37,876 nucleotides of DNA from the NCBI RefSeq assembly GCF_000813145.1, contig NZ_BAZF01000029.1, forward strand, positions 1-37,876, written 5' to 3'. Source of the DNA: Geobacter sp. OR-1. Lineage in GTDB: Bacteria; Desulfobacterota; Desulfuromonadia; Geobacterales; DSM-12255. Every line of letters begins with the position of its first letter. Position 1 is the stretch's first letter. The notes beneath the pieces were generated by a model. It ran no database searches and had not been told where the DNA came from. It was given only the letters and a program-made list of their open reading frames with translations. The position numbers and the translations under genes were made by a program. Positions 25,044 through 34,057 of this stretch are shown here, piece by piece.

Positions 25044-26387
25044 CTAATCGGATGTTGTCTGCTCAACAATGCATCTCGCTTTACCGCGGGCAAACTTCAA
25101 TCCGATATGGTCGCCGATTGAAATCTGCAGGCTGTCGGTAATCAAGCTCCCGTCGCAGGAACGATAAGCTAGTGCGTAGCCTCTACCCAAGGTAGCCAGG
25201 GGTGACAATTTCTCAAGACCCGTGCAGCTTAATGCCACGGATTCTTTCATCCGATTCAGCCTGTTTACAACAGCCCGCTCCTGGCGGGCATCTAAAGAAT
25301 GCACCAGGTTCGTATTCTTATCAAGAAGCAGTTGTGGACTATTGGATGAAAGTCTTGTTCGAAACATTTCCAGCCGACGGCCACTTTGATCGATATTTTT
25401 TGATATCAAAGAAACAAGCTGTTCCAGCAGATAATCACATCGTTGCCAATAAGCACCCAATAAGGCCGAAGGATCTTTCAACCCTCTTAAGAGAGCAGAA
25501 AATTTTCCGTTCGACTCATTCATAATCACGGTAATTGCCCTGTGAAGCCTCAGTGTCTGAACATTTAGACTTTGGGACATCTCTGATTTTGATGCAATTA
25601 CCAACTCGGCTGCTGCTGAAGGTGTAGGAGCCCGCAGGTCCGCGGCAAGGTCGGAAATGGTTATGTCCACTTCATGGCCGACAGCCGAAATAATCGGTAT
25701 TTTCGATGCAGATATCGCCCTGGCCACAACCTCCTCGTTGAATGCCCAGAGATCCTCGATTGAACCGCCTCCGCGGCCAACAATAATGACATCTACCTTA
25801 CCATACTTGTTGAAATCATTGATTGCCGAGGCAATTTCATTGGCAGCCCCCTCTCCCTGAACCTTTACAGGGTTCAACAGAAGACAGATATTGCTGAAGC
25901 GCCTGTCGATCACATTCAGAATGTCGTGAATCGCAGCGCCGGTAGGTGAGGTGACAATTCCCACTCTCTGTGGCAGTTTTGGGATCGGTTTCTTTTTGGA
26001 TTCGGCAAATATCCCTTCCTTGTATAAGCGGTCCTTTAGCTGGAGAAACGCTAACTGCAGAGCACCGACCCCTTTTGGTTCCAGATACTCGGCAAGTACT
26101 TGATATTCCCCCCTCGGGACAAAAACCGAAACTCGGCCGCGCAGAATCAGATGCATGCCGTCAGTTATCTTGAACCTGAGGTTGCGGGCGGATGCCTTGA
26201 ACATGACGACACGAACCTGCGCACCTGAGTCTTTCAAAGTGAAATACAGATGTCCTGATGTTGGCGTCGCGAGGTTGGATACCTCACCCTCGACCCAGAC
26301 ATGATCGAAGTTTTCTTCAAGAACCCCGGTGATAAGATTCGTCAGTTGCGAAACGGTAAGGATTCTCTTTCCAGAAAAGATATCCAC
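25044..26387 (-). CDS. xseA: Exodeoxyribonuclease VII large subunit
   Basis: The protein has an N-terminal OB-fold domain (VWVEGEVSNLATPTSGHLYFTLKD), then the catalytic region with RVGIVTSPTGAAIHDI, GRGGGSIEDLWAFNEE and SAVGHEVDITISDLAADLRAPTPSAAAE, and a long coiled-coil C-terminus. With XseB it degrades single-stranded DNA to short oligonucleotides. I chose the GTG at 26387 because GAGGGGG precedes it and the product then begins VDIFSGKRILTVSQL; an ATG at 26408 would add seven residues and has a poor ribosome-binding site. It heads the operon xseA-xseB-ispA-dxs and its 5' end is divergent from the ParA-like gene. Confidence 0.95.
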   Translation of the reverse strand: MDIFSGKRILTVSQLTNLITGVLEENFDHVWVEGEVSNLATPTSGHLYFTLKDSGAQVRVVMFKASARNLRFKITDGMHLILRGRVSVFVPRGEYQVLAEYLEPKGVGALQLAFLQLKDRLYKEGIFAESKKKPIPKLPQRVGIVTSPTGAAIHDILNVIDRRFSNICLLLNPVKVQGEGAANEIASAINDFNKYGKVDVIIVGRGGGSIEDLWAFNEEVVARAISASKIPIISAVGHEVDITISDLAADLRAPTPSAAAELVIASKSEMSQSLNVQTLRLHRAITVIMNESNGKFSALLRGLKDPSALLGAYWQRCDYLLEQLVSLISKNIDQSGRRLEMFRTRLSSNSPQLLLDKNTNLVHSLDARQERAVVNRLNRMKESVALSCTGLEKLSPLATLGRGYALAYRSCDGSLITDSLQISIGDHIGLKFARGKARCIVEQTTSD

Positions 26388-26444
26388 TGCACCCCCTCGG
26401 TCATTCATGTTGACCGGGCAACAGTATCATATTATTATGCCGGC

Positions 26445-27833
26445 ATGCAAAATTATCCATTTGTAATCACGATATGTTCCGAAAAGGGAGGCGTAGGGAA
26501 AACTACTTTGGCCACTAATCTGGCAATTTTCCTTAAAGCCCTGAGAGAAGATCTGCAGGTTACAGTATTTTCTTTCGACAACCATTTCACTGTTGACAGG
26601 ATGTTTGCACTATCGGGAGAGCAACCGCGCGGCACAGTAGCAGATCTCCTTAAAGGGGTGCAAGGTGGCGATCTGCTGCAAATGGGCCAGTATGGCGTCA
26701 ATTATATCCCTTCTTCAAACGAACTCTCGGAGTTAAGGGGAGCCCTGCAAGGGCCGATGTTTCTTGCCCGTATGATGGCAAATGCCAACATCCCCGGTAT
26801 TGTTATCATCGACACCCGTCCAGAGCTCGATATCCTGACGCAGAACGCGCTTTACGCTGCCGACCAGGTATTTATTCCGGTAAAGGATATGGCCTCACTG
26901 GAAAACTGCAAAAATATCTTTGCCTTGTTCGACAGCCGCGGACTGGACAAAAAGAGCCTCGCGCTCATCCCATGCCTTGTCGATTCACGCATCAAATTCG
27001 ATGGCATGTTCCGGGATCAACGAACCCTACTGAAAGCTTATGCCATCAATCGCGGTTATCGATGTCTTGATTCCTATATTTCTAAAAGCCCAAAGGTTGA
27101 CAGCCTCAATACCAACCCCGACGGCAAGATCTACCCGGTCTTGACTCATGCCAGAGGAACTGATGTCTACGGGCAGTTCACTACGGTTGCAAGACAGGTC
27201 TTGTCTGCTTTTAAGGAAACAACGGAACCTCGTTCCATTCAGTTCAGTAGATGGCTGAAATCAGAGGATGAACGCCGTAACGCGGCATATGTCAGTAGGC
27301 GTACCACAATCAGATTGAACTGTCCCATCTGCAACAGGCCGTTAATCGATTCCGGAATCAATAACAATCCGTCGCATTATTACGAGAATCTCGACGGTAC
27401 TGCCCGTGGATTCATCCATAAAGAATGTTTCACCGGGCTGATCATTCCTCTATTCAATCCCAATGGCAATACGATCTCATCGGGTGATCCGTTTAATCAG
27501 CTCCTCATCGATGTCTCTGCGACATCGACTGTGATTTTTCGCCCGGTCAATGTTGGCAGCTCAACCAGTATTGAGGTAGTTATCATCGATAAGACTGGTC
27601 GACAAGTTATCAAGCAAGTTTTTGCGGTAAGGGAATACTCGGAGAGCTTTTTGAATACGCGCGAGGGGAGTCTTTACAGACTGTTAAATGCCACTTTGGG
27701 GCAGACGACAGCAAGCACTGTCTTATTGGTACAGCCGGTGCCTGACGACGACCACGAAGCTATTCTCAAAGAAGACGGATATCGGAGATTTCGCAAAATC
27801 AAGCAGCAGATAGCTACAAGCGCCAGCGTGTAA
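26445..27833 (+). CDS. ParA/MinD-type ATPase with a zinc-ribbon-like C-terminal region
   Basis: The 462-residue protein starts at ATG 26445 so that the deviant Walker A motif (CSEKGGVGKTT, Lys14 and Lys19) falls at the very N-terminus as in ParA/MinD proteins; an upstream ATG at 26301 is inside xseA. GIVIIDTRPELD is the Walker B-like strand and PVKDMASLENC resembles the ParA switch region. After about residue 285 there is a part not found in classical ParA: CPIC (Cys293, Cys296), then His and Cys in SHYYEN and HKECF, reminiscent of a zinc ribbon, followed by a beta-rich domain to the end. ParA-like proteins position cargo such as chromosomes, plasmids or cell-envelope machines. No ParB partner is adjacent, so its cargo is unknown. 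Confidence 0.85.
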   Translation: MQNYPFVITICSEKGGVGKTTLATNLAIFLKALREDLQVTVFSFDNHFTVDRMFALSGEQPRGTVADLLKGVQGGDLLQMGQYGVNYIPSSNELSELRGALQGPMFLARMMANANIPGIVIIDTRPELDILTQNALYAADQVFIPVKDMASLENCKNIFALFDSRGLDKKSLALIPCLVDSRIKFDGMFRDQRTLLKAYAINRGYRCLDSYISKSPKVDSLNTNPDGKIYPVLTHARGTDVYGQFTTVARQVLSAFKETTEPRSIQFSRWLKSEDERRNAAYVSRRTTIRLNCPICNRPLIDSGINNNPSHYYENLDGTARGFIHKECFTGLIIPLFNPNGNTISSGDPFNQLLIDVSATSTVIFRPVNVGSSTSIEVVIIDKTGRQVIKQVFAVREYSESFLNTREGSLYRLLNATLGQTTASTVLLVQPVPDDDHEAILKEDGYRRFRKIKQQIATSASV

Positions 27834-27848
27834 TTATACTGAAAAGAT

Positions 27849-28790
27849 TTATCTTACCAGATCCCCTACCGGCACAAAGGTTATCCCTTCCCGTTTCAGT
27901 TTCGGCAGGTTCATAGCAAGTGCCTGAATCGTTATTTTATGAGGATGGCAAATCCCTATCGCACTCCCTCTTTTCCGGGCCAAGGCAGCGAGTTGTTCGA
28001 GTTGAACCGTTATTGCATGCAGATCTTTGTCATTATCCAGAAAAACGTTTCTTCCGGCAGAATCAACTTCCATGGATCTGGCCAAGGCAAGCCCAACTGA
28101 TTGCGGAGTTGTCCGGCTATCAACATAAAAAAGGCCATGCGCTTTGAGTTGATTCAGCACCACTCGCATCTTATGTTCATTCTCAGAGAACCTTGAACCC
28201 ATATGATTGTTTGCTCCGACCGCATGCGGCAATAAGCCGAAATACGCACTGACCCTCTTCTCGACTTCTTCGTCACTCTGAGACAAGAGCAGGCCGTTTT
28301 CTTCAAGTCTGTGCTGGGGGTACCCTTTTGGTTCCATTGGTATATGAATCATTACCTGATAGCCGCGGTCATAGGCTGTTTTATCAATCTCCCTGACTTT
28401 CGGCAAACCGGGGATAAGCGAAAACGTCAGCGGTATATTGATAGCCATGAGGGAGTTCGCTTCCTGAAGTGATGCGCCCATATCATCAATAATTATAGCC
28501 ACAGTACCTGGAGATGTGGTTTTCTTGCGAATATGCAGCTTGTGCTCCAGTGAGGAAGTTGTGTAAGGCTGCATTTCGACCTGGTTATATGCTTGTCTGG
28601 GTGGAATTTTGTGGCGTTCTGTCTGAACAGTGGGGGTATTGTTTTGCTCGACCTGAACTGTTGTTCCTTTAACCCACTCCAGCAAGAAAATTGAACCGCA
28701 GAGCAAAACCAACAGTACAAGCAATGTAATCACGGTTTTATTGCCGGTTGTCGATTTACGGCGATTTGGGCGGTTTTTTTTGATTGCCAT
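27849..28790 (-). CDS. YibQ-like divergent polysaccharide deacetylase (DUF610)
   Basis: The 313-residue protein has a cytoplasmic basic start, one membrane anchor (about 20-40) and a proline/threonine linker. The catalytic barrel follows with VAIIIDDMGASLQEA (metal-binding Asp pair), TFSLIPGLP, MIHIPMEPKG, NNHMGSRFSENE, DSRTTPQSVG and the final GICHPHKITIQAL. These are marks of the divergent polysaccharide deacetylase family, found in the periplasm; the substrate is not established. ATG 28790 was chosen because the GTG at 28826 falls inside a hairpin. It converges with the ParA-like gene, 15 bases apart. Confidence 0.9.
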   Translation of the reverse strand: MAIKKNRPNRRKSTTGNKTVITLLVLLVLLCGSIFLLEWVKGTTVQVEQNNTPTVQTERHKIPPRQAYNQVEMQPYTTSSLEHKLHIRKKTTSPGTVAIIIDDMGASLQEANSLMAINIPLTFSLIPGLPKVREIDKTAYDRGYQVMIHIPMEPKGYPQHRLEENGLLLSQSDEEVEKRVSAYFGLLPHAVGANNHMGSRFSENEHKMRVVLNQLKAHGLFYVDSRTTPQSVGLALARSMEVDSAGRNVFLDNDKDLHAITVQLEQLAALARKRGSAIGICHPHKITIQALAMNLPKLKREGITFVPVGDLVR

Positions 28791-28819
28791 ACAAGTTTTC
28801 TCGGGCTTATTGGTTAGCA

Positions 28820-28863
28820 GACACACAAACAGCCTCCGGGTGACCCGAAAGCTGTTTGTGTGT
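28820..28863 (-). terminator. Perfect 14-base hairpin between two reverse-strand genes
   Basis: GACACACAAACAGC (28820-28833) pairs perfectly with 28850/51-28864, with an inner CGGG/CCCG pairing as well. It lies just after the stop of the cohesin-like gene and before the YibQ-like gene. The reverse strand has no U-tract after it (CTGCTAACC), so it may be a Rho-assisted terminator, an RNA 3'-end stabiliser or a processing site instead of a standard terminator. Confidence 0.5.
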
Positions 28864-28879
28864 CAGAGTGGTTCAGTAC

Positions 28880-30217
28880 CTATTTATCTGTATTCTTTGT
28901 ATTGTCAGGAGCCTTTTGTTTGGGCTGTGCACTTCCACCCTTTGATTGTGGCGCTTGAACCAGATAATTTGCGACAAAAATATAATCATCAATGTAATCG
29001 ACTACCTTATCGCCGTTCAAGTCCTTCGAAAGATCAGCCTTAGCAGTGTCTGGTGTTTTCAGAAATTGGGCAAGATCGCTCTCAGTCATTTTGGCAAACG
29101 GCTTACCGCTAAACGAATCAAAGAGCGGCGCCACCGTGATCGGGATATCAGTCGTCACCTCGTCAAGAAAATATGAAAGAGTTGCCTGATAAACCCCTTT
29201 CTTCGGTTTCAGCTCAACCACCCAATTATCTTCAACAATTTTGGGGAATGATGCCATCTGCGCTTCCTTACTGATGGCAAAATTCGGCGAAGCGGATGCC
29301 GAAGTATCAACAGGAATCAGCACCTTTAATGTGCCTTTCCCATCGGCAAGGAAAATTGGCGGAACCTGCTGAAATCCTTTCCCCTCCGTGGTGAACAGAG
29401 TCACCATCTCTTTAGGGGTTCTTTCACCTTTGTAATCTTTAAACTGTTTAAGTACCGAAGACGTTGTAACAAATCGGGGCTGTTTCTCTTTCTTTTCTTC
29501 CGTAGTTTGTTTATCCGGCTCGCTCGCTATCCGGTTTGCTTCAGCAGTAGGAGTTGTCCGAGATGGCTCTGCAACCGACTCTGGCTGTTTTGGCTGTTCC
29601 TTGCGGTCGCCGGTTGAGCTGATATCGGTCTGCATGGTAACGCCACCAAGCCATGCCCCTTGACTTGAAGATGTGGGTGTCGGAGAACTCCCCGTATTCG
29701 TACTTGAACTTGGTGTTGTAATATTTTTGGATGTATCGAAAGTATCTGTAGTTGTTGATCCGGATCCAGATCCGGCAATATCCCCGCTGTTGGTGATCTC
29801 GGAAGTAGAATCAACCAAGTGCGGGTTATTATCAGCAGTGGCTGTAGTAGGCGTTATAGAAGTAATTCTCCCTGTTCCACTGCCGAATTTAATTGTGGCG
29901 ATGACTCCGGAAGATCTGGGAAACGGAGTGCTTTGTGCTGCGGCAAGCCCTATTTTCCCAGGTACAGATATATTCGTTGAGACGAGCGCCCCAGATATCA
30001 CTTCACCGTTAATAACTTCAGGATTCTTGAGCGTTGTTTCGTATTGGATGCTTAAAGTCAAGCCTCCTATCTGCTCGAACCCTGAGCCATAAACCGTCCA
30101 AATGTTATTCCCGGTTTTATTTACCCGCACTGCCGGTGCGGCTAAGGCAGTCTGACCGAACGCACATATGAGTAAAACTAACATCAATAAAGACTTGAAC
30201 CAGATCCGTTTTGACAT
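28880..30217 (-). CDS. Secreted cohesin-domain protein with C-terminal dockerin-like repeat
   Basis: The 445-residue protein has a signal peptide (MSKRIWFKSLLMLVLLICAFG...). A cohesin-like beta-sandwich spans about 30-140 (WTVYGSGFEQIGGLTLSIQYETT, then GLAAAQSTPF and GVIATIKFGS). A Ser/Thr/Gly/Pro-rich low-complexity linker covers about 145-235 and a second, beta-rich segment about 260-390. The C-terminus holds LSKDLNGDKVVDYIDDYIFVANYL, the calcium-binding half of a dockerin/EF-hand. Cohesins bind dockerins, so the protein could self-assemble or hold partners at the cell surface. ATG 30217 is preceded by AGAGGT; upstream in-frame codons lack such a site. It is downstream of the multiheme cytochrome gene on the same strand, with a terminator between them. 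Confidence 0.8.
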   Translation of the reverse strand: MSKRIWFKSLLMLVLLICAFGQTALAAPAVRVNKTGNNIWTVYGSGFEQIGGLTLSIQYETTLKNPEVINGEVISGALVSTNISVPGKIGLAAAQSTPFPRSSGVIATIKFGSGTGRITSITPTTATADNNPHLVDSTSEITNSGDIAGSGSGSTTTDTFDTSKNITTPSSSTNTGSSPTPTSSSQGAWLGGVTMQTDISSTGDRKEQPKQPESVAEPSRTTPTAEANRIASEPDKQTTEEKKEKQPRFVTTSSVLKQFKDYKGERTPKEMVTLFTTEGKGFQQVPPIFLADGKGTLKVLIPVDTSASASPNFAISKEAQMASFPKIVEDNWVVELKPKKGVYQATLSYFLDEVTTDIPITVAPLFDSFSGKPFAKMTESDLAQFLKTPDTAKADLSKDLNGDKVVDYIDDYIFVANYLVQAPQSKGGSAQPKQKAPDNTKNTDK

Positions 30218-30297
30218 GGTTACCTCTTTGATTAAGGTTGATCTGCTGGTGTGAGTATATATGAAGCAGTGTATTAATGTCCAGCCCGGTAAAACAA

Positions 30298-30327
30298 AGC
30301 TCCCGTTCAAGATATGCAACGGGAGCT
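30298..30327 (-). terminator. Terminator of the multiheme cytochrome gene
   Basis: AGCTCCCGTT (30298-30307) and its exact complement (30318-30327) form a perfect ten-base stem, 23 bases after the cytochrome stop. On the reverse strand the stem is followed by T-rich TTGTTTTACC. Confidence 0.65.
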
Positions 30328-30350
30328 GGCAGGACGAAAACTAGTATAGA

Positions 30351-33101
30351 TTAGAAGTTAATGTAAGGATATGGCGCAGTATGGCATCGTTTGCATTCGA
30401 TATCATTGCTCTCGTATTTATACGCCCGATATGGTTGCCCCCACTTTACAGAAGTCTGACCAAGATGGCACGAGATATTGGAACAAGTTTTCGTTTCAGT
30501 GGAGTAACCCACATTTGCAGAACTAAGAGAGTAGAAGGTTGTTTTTTCTGGAATTCCCCATGATGGCATACCAGGATAATAAACGGTAAAGGTCTTTTGC
30601 TTGTCAAAAATCACATCATTTTTACCATTAACGTGATTTGAGAAATTGGAGATCGCTACTGCGCTAAGATTGGTGAAATATGGCTGTGATGGTGGGTTGT
30701 AAACACTGGGACGATAGAATTTATTCAGCGTGTTGACCGTCCCACTATGGCAGAATGTACATGATACGGGTTCAGTGCTGAATTTGTATTTTCTGAAATG
30801 GCCCTGTTCAATATAATTATTGTCAAGCCATGCATGACTGTCTCCGGTTGAACCGAAATTTGTGGTAAACGTTGAGCGTGGTCCGTTGGCGTGACATCCG
30901 GTGCAATCTTTAGGTAACGTTCCGTTCCATGTTACCGCATTGAATTTACGGGTAACAGTCAGGGTTTGTACCGCATTATTATTGCAGGTTGAGAAGTTGC
31001 TAAGATTGCAGACCTCGGCGCCAGGGGTAGTCCATTCACTATAGCTGTGACAATAAACATTACTGCAAGTTCCATTTGTATAGGCAAATCCGCGACTATC
31101 CGAATAGTACCTGTTCCCTCTTTGATAGGAGGCTCCGGACTGCAGGAATTTAATAGATCCCTGAGGAGCATTGGCATTATACAACTCAACTTCCAAAATT
31201 CCGTTCCCGTGCTTGTTTATGTCGATAGGGTGACAATTGCCGCAGTTGAAGATGTATCCTGACGAATTGGCTGTGTAGTCCTGTGCCTTTTTGACACTTG
31301 TGTATGAGGCCTGTTGAGCTGAACCGCTGAAATGAGTTAGGTGAGCCGGAGTATTGGGTGGGGCTCCATGACAGGCGTCACACTCTTTCGCTCCCCACTG
31401 CCGGTATCCGGTCGGGTTGGCATGGCACAGGACATTGGAGCAAGTCCCGCCATTTGTGGCATACGAATAAGTAAATTGACCGGCCGCACTGGTTACGTCG
31501 TACTGTCCGTTGATGTGATTGGCTGGATTGGTGATGGAAAACCCATCTGATGATGTACTGCTATGGCAGGTATTGCAAAAATATGTGGAGTGTTTCCCAA
31601 TATGACTGTTGGTCTTCTTGCTGCCATTTGCATACTCCGGCCGCAATTCATGGCAGCCTGAGCACCCTAGAGACGTACCCCAGGTAGCCGGCTGAGACGA
31701 CGGCACGCCTGAGGAAATCTGAGTGCCATCACTATGGCAGGCATTGTTTGAGCAGACGCCTCCTGTAGAGGAATAAACATAATTAAATGTTGCGCCATTA
31801 CCGGCGGCAACATCATAATTACCGTTATCGTGCTTGCTCAAATCGGTGATGGATACGCCGTCGGAAGTTGTTCCGACATGACACTTATTACAGCCATAGC
31901 CGTAAATCGAGTGTAGCTCGTGACTATTGGCTTTGGGAGTGCCGTTAGCATATGCAGGAGGGTTTGAGTGGCATGAGGAGCACAGCAGAGGTCCATTCCC
32001 CCATTTGACTGTATTAGCTGGAATTATCCCAGTTGATTTTGAGGTTCCGTTACTATGGCAATAGCTATTGGCACAGTTCCCGCCGTTTGAGGCAAAAGAG
32101 TATGTCAACCGTTCTTCCTGAGAAGATATATTGTAAAATTTGTTTATATGCTTGCGCCAATTACGAATGGTGACATTATCTGAAGTCGTGCTGAAATGAC
32201 ATCGGCTGCACGAAAAACTGTATTCGGAATGCCTTGTATGGCTATTGGCCTTTGGAGTCCCATTGACATAATTAGGCGGATAGCTGTGGCACGAACCACA
32301 GTTGAGCGATGCCCCTCCCCACACAGGAGTAGAGTTGCCATTTATGCCTCCTGACGCAACCGAAGCACCGTTGCTGTGGCAATAAATATTGTTGCATTTT
32401 CCGAACTGATTATTTTGTAACGGCAGATAATCATTAGTGGGTCCGTCATAATATCCGGCGGCTGTTGATGCCGGGTCACGGGGGATTACCAATAAGGAAC
32501 GCCTGACACTCGTAGCATGGGTAAAGCCGGTATGCCTTGGATGGCAATGGCCGCAACTGTCAACATCGCCACCCATCAAATGGCCAGAGACGAGATGGCT
32601 ACCCTCTGCGCCGGTATTCCCACCATAGGGGGGGAATCCATGACATTTCGAACAATTAGCAGGGACCGTAAATGCAGCAGACCCCCATTGAGGGGTTTCA
32701 TTTTCAAAATGGCAATTAACATTGGTGCAGGTACCATAAACAGGAGATGAGGTTTGAAGCCAAGCAGATGTACGATTGTCGTAGAGTGCCCTCTCTCTTG
32801 AGTTGTTGATATTGTATGCAATATCTATTTTCCCGCTGCGGTGCCCCTGATTATATAACGAACTACCGGAATGGCAGAATTCGCATTGCTGTTTGGTATT
32901 GTCCATTGAAGTATGTGTTCGATGGTTACCCTGAAATCCGCCGGTGCTGACATTTCGGTATGCGTCATCAATCGGCCTGAAGTCAATAGGATCTTTGGTC
33001 CCATGACATTCGTAGCACTCGATAGCGAAACCGGTTGAAGGGATTATCAACCCAAATACAATCAATAAGTAAAAATAAACTCTTTTACTGACCTCTTGCA
33101 A
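30351..33101 (-). CDS. Large multiheme c-type cytochrome with mixed CX2CH and CX4CH sites
   Basis: The protein is 916 residues, starting with TTG at 33101, which is preceded by AGGAGGTG; frames further up have no such site. A signal peptide (YFYLLIVFGLIIPSTGFA) directs it out of the cytoplasm. I count 15 CxxCH motifs and 7 CxxxxCH motifs, so up to 22 heme sites. The CX4CH sites alternate with CX2CH pairs in repeats of roughly 90-120 residues that contain GTPKANSHxxHS, TSDxVSIT and NGxYDV segments. This repeat is characteristic of Geobacter cytochromes that occur at the cell surface. Whether the CX4CH sites bind heme is not known from sequence. No porin or partner conduit genes are adjacent. 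Probable role: extracellular or outer-membrane electron transfer. Confidence 0.95.
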   Translation of the reverse strand: MQEVSKRVYFYLLIVFGLIIPSTGFAIECYECHGTKDPIDFRPIDDAYRNVSTGGFQGNHRTHTSMDNTKQQCEFCHSGSSLYNQGHRSGKIDIAYNINNSRERALYDNRTSAWLQTSSPVYGTCTNVNCHFENETPQWGSAAFTVPANCSKCHGFPPYGGNTGAEGSHLVSGHLMGGDVDSCGHCHPRHTGFTHATSVRRSLLVIPRDPASTAAGYYDGPTNDYLPLQNNQFGKCNNIYCHSNGASVASGGINGNSTPVWGGASLNCGSCHSYPPNYVNGTPKANSHTRHSEYSFSCSRCHFSTTSDNVTIRNWRKHINKFYNISSQEERLTYSFASNGGNCANSYCHSNGTSKSTGIIPANTVKWGNGPLLCSSCHSNPPAYANGTPKANSHELHSIYGYGCNKCHVGTTSDGVSITDLSKHDNGNYDVAAGNGATFNYVYSSTGGVCSNNACHSDGTQISSGVPSSQPATWGTSLGCSGCHELRPEYANGSKKTNSHIGKHSTYFCNTCHSSTSSDGFSITNPANHINGQYDVTSAAGQFTYSYATNGGTCSNVLCHANPTGYRQWGAKECDACHGAPPNTPAHLTHFSGSAQQASYTSVKKAQDYTANSSGYIFNCGNCHPIDINKHGNGILEVELYNANAPQGSIKFLQSGASYQRGNRYYSDSRGFAYTNGTCSNVYCHSYSEWTTPGAEVCNLSNFSTCNNNAVQTLTVTRKFNAVTWNGTLPKDCTGCHANGPRSTFTTNFGSTGDSHAWLDNNYIEQGHFRKYKFSTEPVSCTFCHSGTVNTLNKFYRPSVYNPPSQPYFTNLSAVAISNFSNHVNGKNDVIFDKQKTFTVYYPGMPSWGIPEKTTFYSLSSANVGYSTETKTCSNISCHLGQTSVKWGQPYRAYKYESNDIECKRCHTAPYPYINF

Positions 33102-33222
33102 GCCACACCTCCTGTGGAGATAGTTCAATCAGAACAATCAAGAATAAAATTTATTAACCCGAACAACCGCAAAAGTAAATAAAAAATCTATATTACATCC
33201 AATCAGCCGTAAGGAATATACG

Positions 33223-33981
33223 CTAAATGTAGTACTCGTCGCCGTCACTCGTAAGTTTGATTTCTGGCAATTGCAGATTATTTAACTCATTAATGATTTG
33301 TTCTCTAAACTGGGGTTTTAAATGGGTAACTAAAATAAGAGGTGGTAATGATTTAAGCTTAGATAAATCCTTCATAAATAGATCAGGAGTCAAGTGGCCG
33401 GTCAATAAAGCGATTTCCTTCATTTGATTGGGAAATGATACTTCAGCGATGAGAACAGAAATATTATCCGAAACTTGCCATATTCTCTCTGTTGGACCAG
33501 TATCACCAGTGTAAAGGAGAACTGTATCACCTTTTCTTATTACATAGCCCACTGCTGGCACTGAATGAGAAACTGGTAAAGCTGTTATCTTATATCCATC
33601 CAGATCAAGCTCTGTTTCAGCTTGAATATCAACATATTTAATAACGGCATTGTTTTTTGATGGAATATTCGAAAAATCAGGCCAGATAACATTATTAAAA
33701 ATGTGCTTACGGACTGCATCCAGAACTTCAACGGTACTAATTAACTCGATAGATTTATTTGCATTTGAAATGATAATATTGTCTGCAAGAAATGGCAGCC
33801 CCTTAATATGGTCAAGGTGACCATGGGAAAGCAAGACGGTCCTGATATCCCATTGGTTGACTTCAGATAAAGCCGAGCCGATGGTTCCAGCATCCAACAA
33901 CAATGAATTGTCAATCAGGTAGGCAGGTGAGCGGTAATCGGGGAATTCTGCTCCTGCAGACCCCAACACCTTAAGTTTCAT
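33223..33981 (-). CDS. Metallo-beta-lactamase-fold hydrolase, class II cyclic-nucleotide phosphodiesterase-like
   Basis: The 252-residue protein has the metal-binding signature SHGHLDHIKGLP, then LPVSHSVPAVGYVI, YTGDTGPT and ILVTHLKP. These are the successive metal ligands of the beta-lactamase fold. The HxHLDH form followed by I-x-G-L is typical of class II cAMP phosphodiesterases and related enzymes, so a cyclic-nucleotide phosphodiesterase is possible. Other members of this superfamily act on RNA or lipids, so the substrate is uncertain. ATG 33981 is preceded by a strong GGGGGAGGTGG region; a TTG at 33999 is less likely. It is divergent from the kinase gene at 34294. Confidence 0.8.
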   Translation of the reverse strand: MKLKVLGSAGAEFPDYRSPAYLIDNSLLLDAGTIGSALSEVNQWDIRTVLLSHGHLDHIKGLPFLADNIIISNANKSIELISTVEVLDAVRKHIFNNVIWPDFSNIPSKNNAVIKYVDIQAETELDLDGYKITALPVSHSVPAVGYVIRKGDTVLLYTGDTGPTERIWQVSDNISVLIAEVSFPNQMKEIALLTGHLTPDLFMKDLSKLKSLPPLILVTHLKPQFREQIINELNNLQLPEIKLTSDGDEYYI

Positions 33982-34030
33982 ACCTTCCACCTCCCCCAAA
34001 TATCGGCTTTAATTATTAAAACTGGTACAG

Positions 34031-34057
34031 ATTATCCCACTATATTTTTCAAGTCAA
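34031..34057 (-). promoter_or_regulatory. Sigma-70-like promoter candidate of the phosphodiesterase-like gene
   Basis: On the reverse strand TTGACT (34052-34057) and GATAAT (34031-34036) are separated by 15 bases, a short spacer. It lies about 50 bases before the start codon at 33981. The rest of the 33982-34293 intergenic region holds no gene. Confidence 0.3.

Noticed and set aside
28791-28826. Upstream GTG start for the YibQ-like protein
   Set aside because: It lies inside the hairpin and lacks a ribosome-binding site; ATG 28790 gives a normal N-terminus.
33102-33222. c-di-GMP-type (GEMM) riboswitch in the multiheme cytochrome leader
   Set aside because: These riboswitches are common before Geobacter cytochromes, but the conserved core is not seen here.
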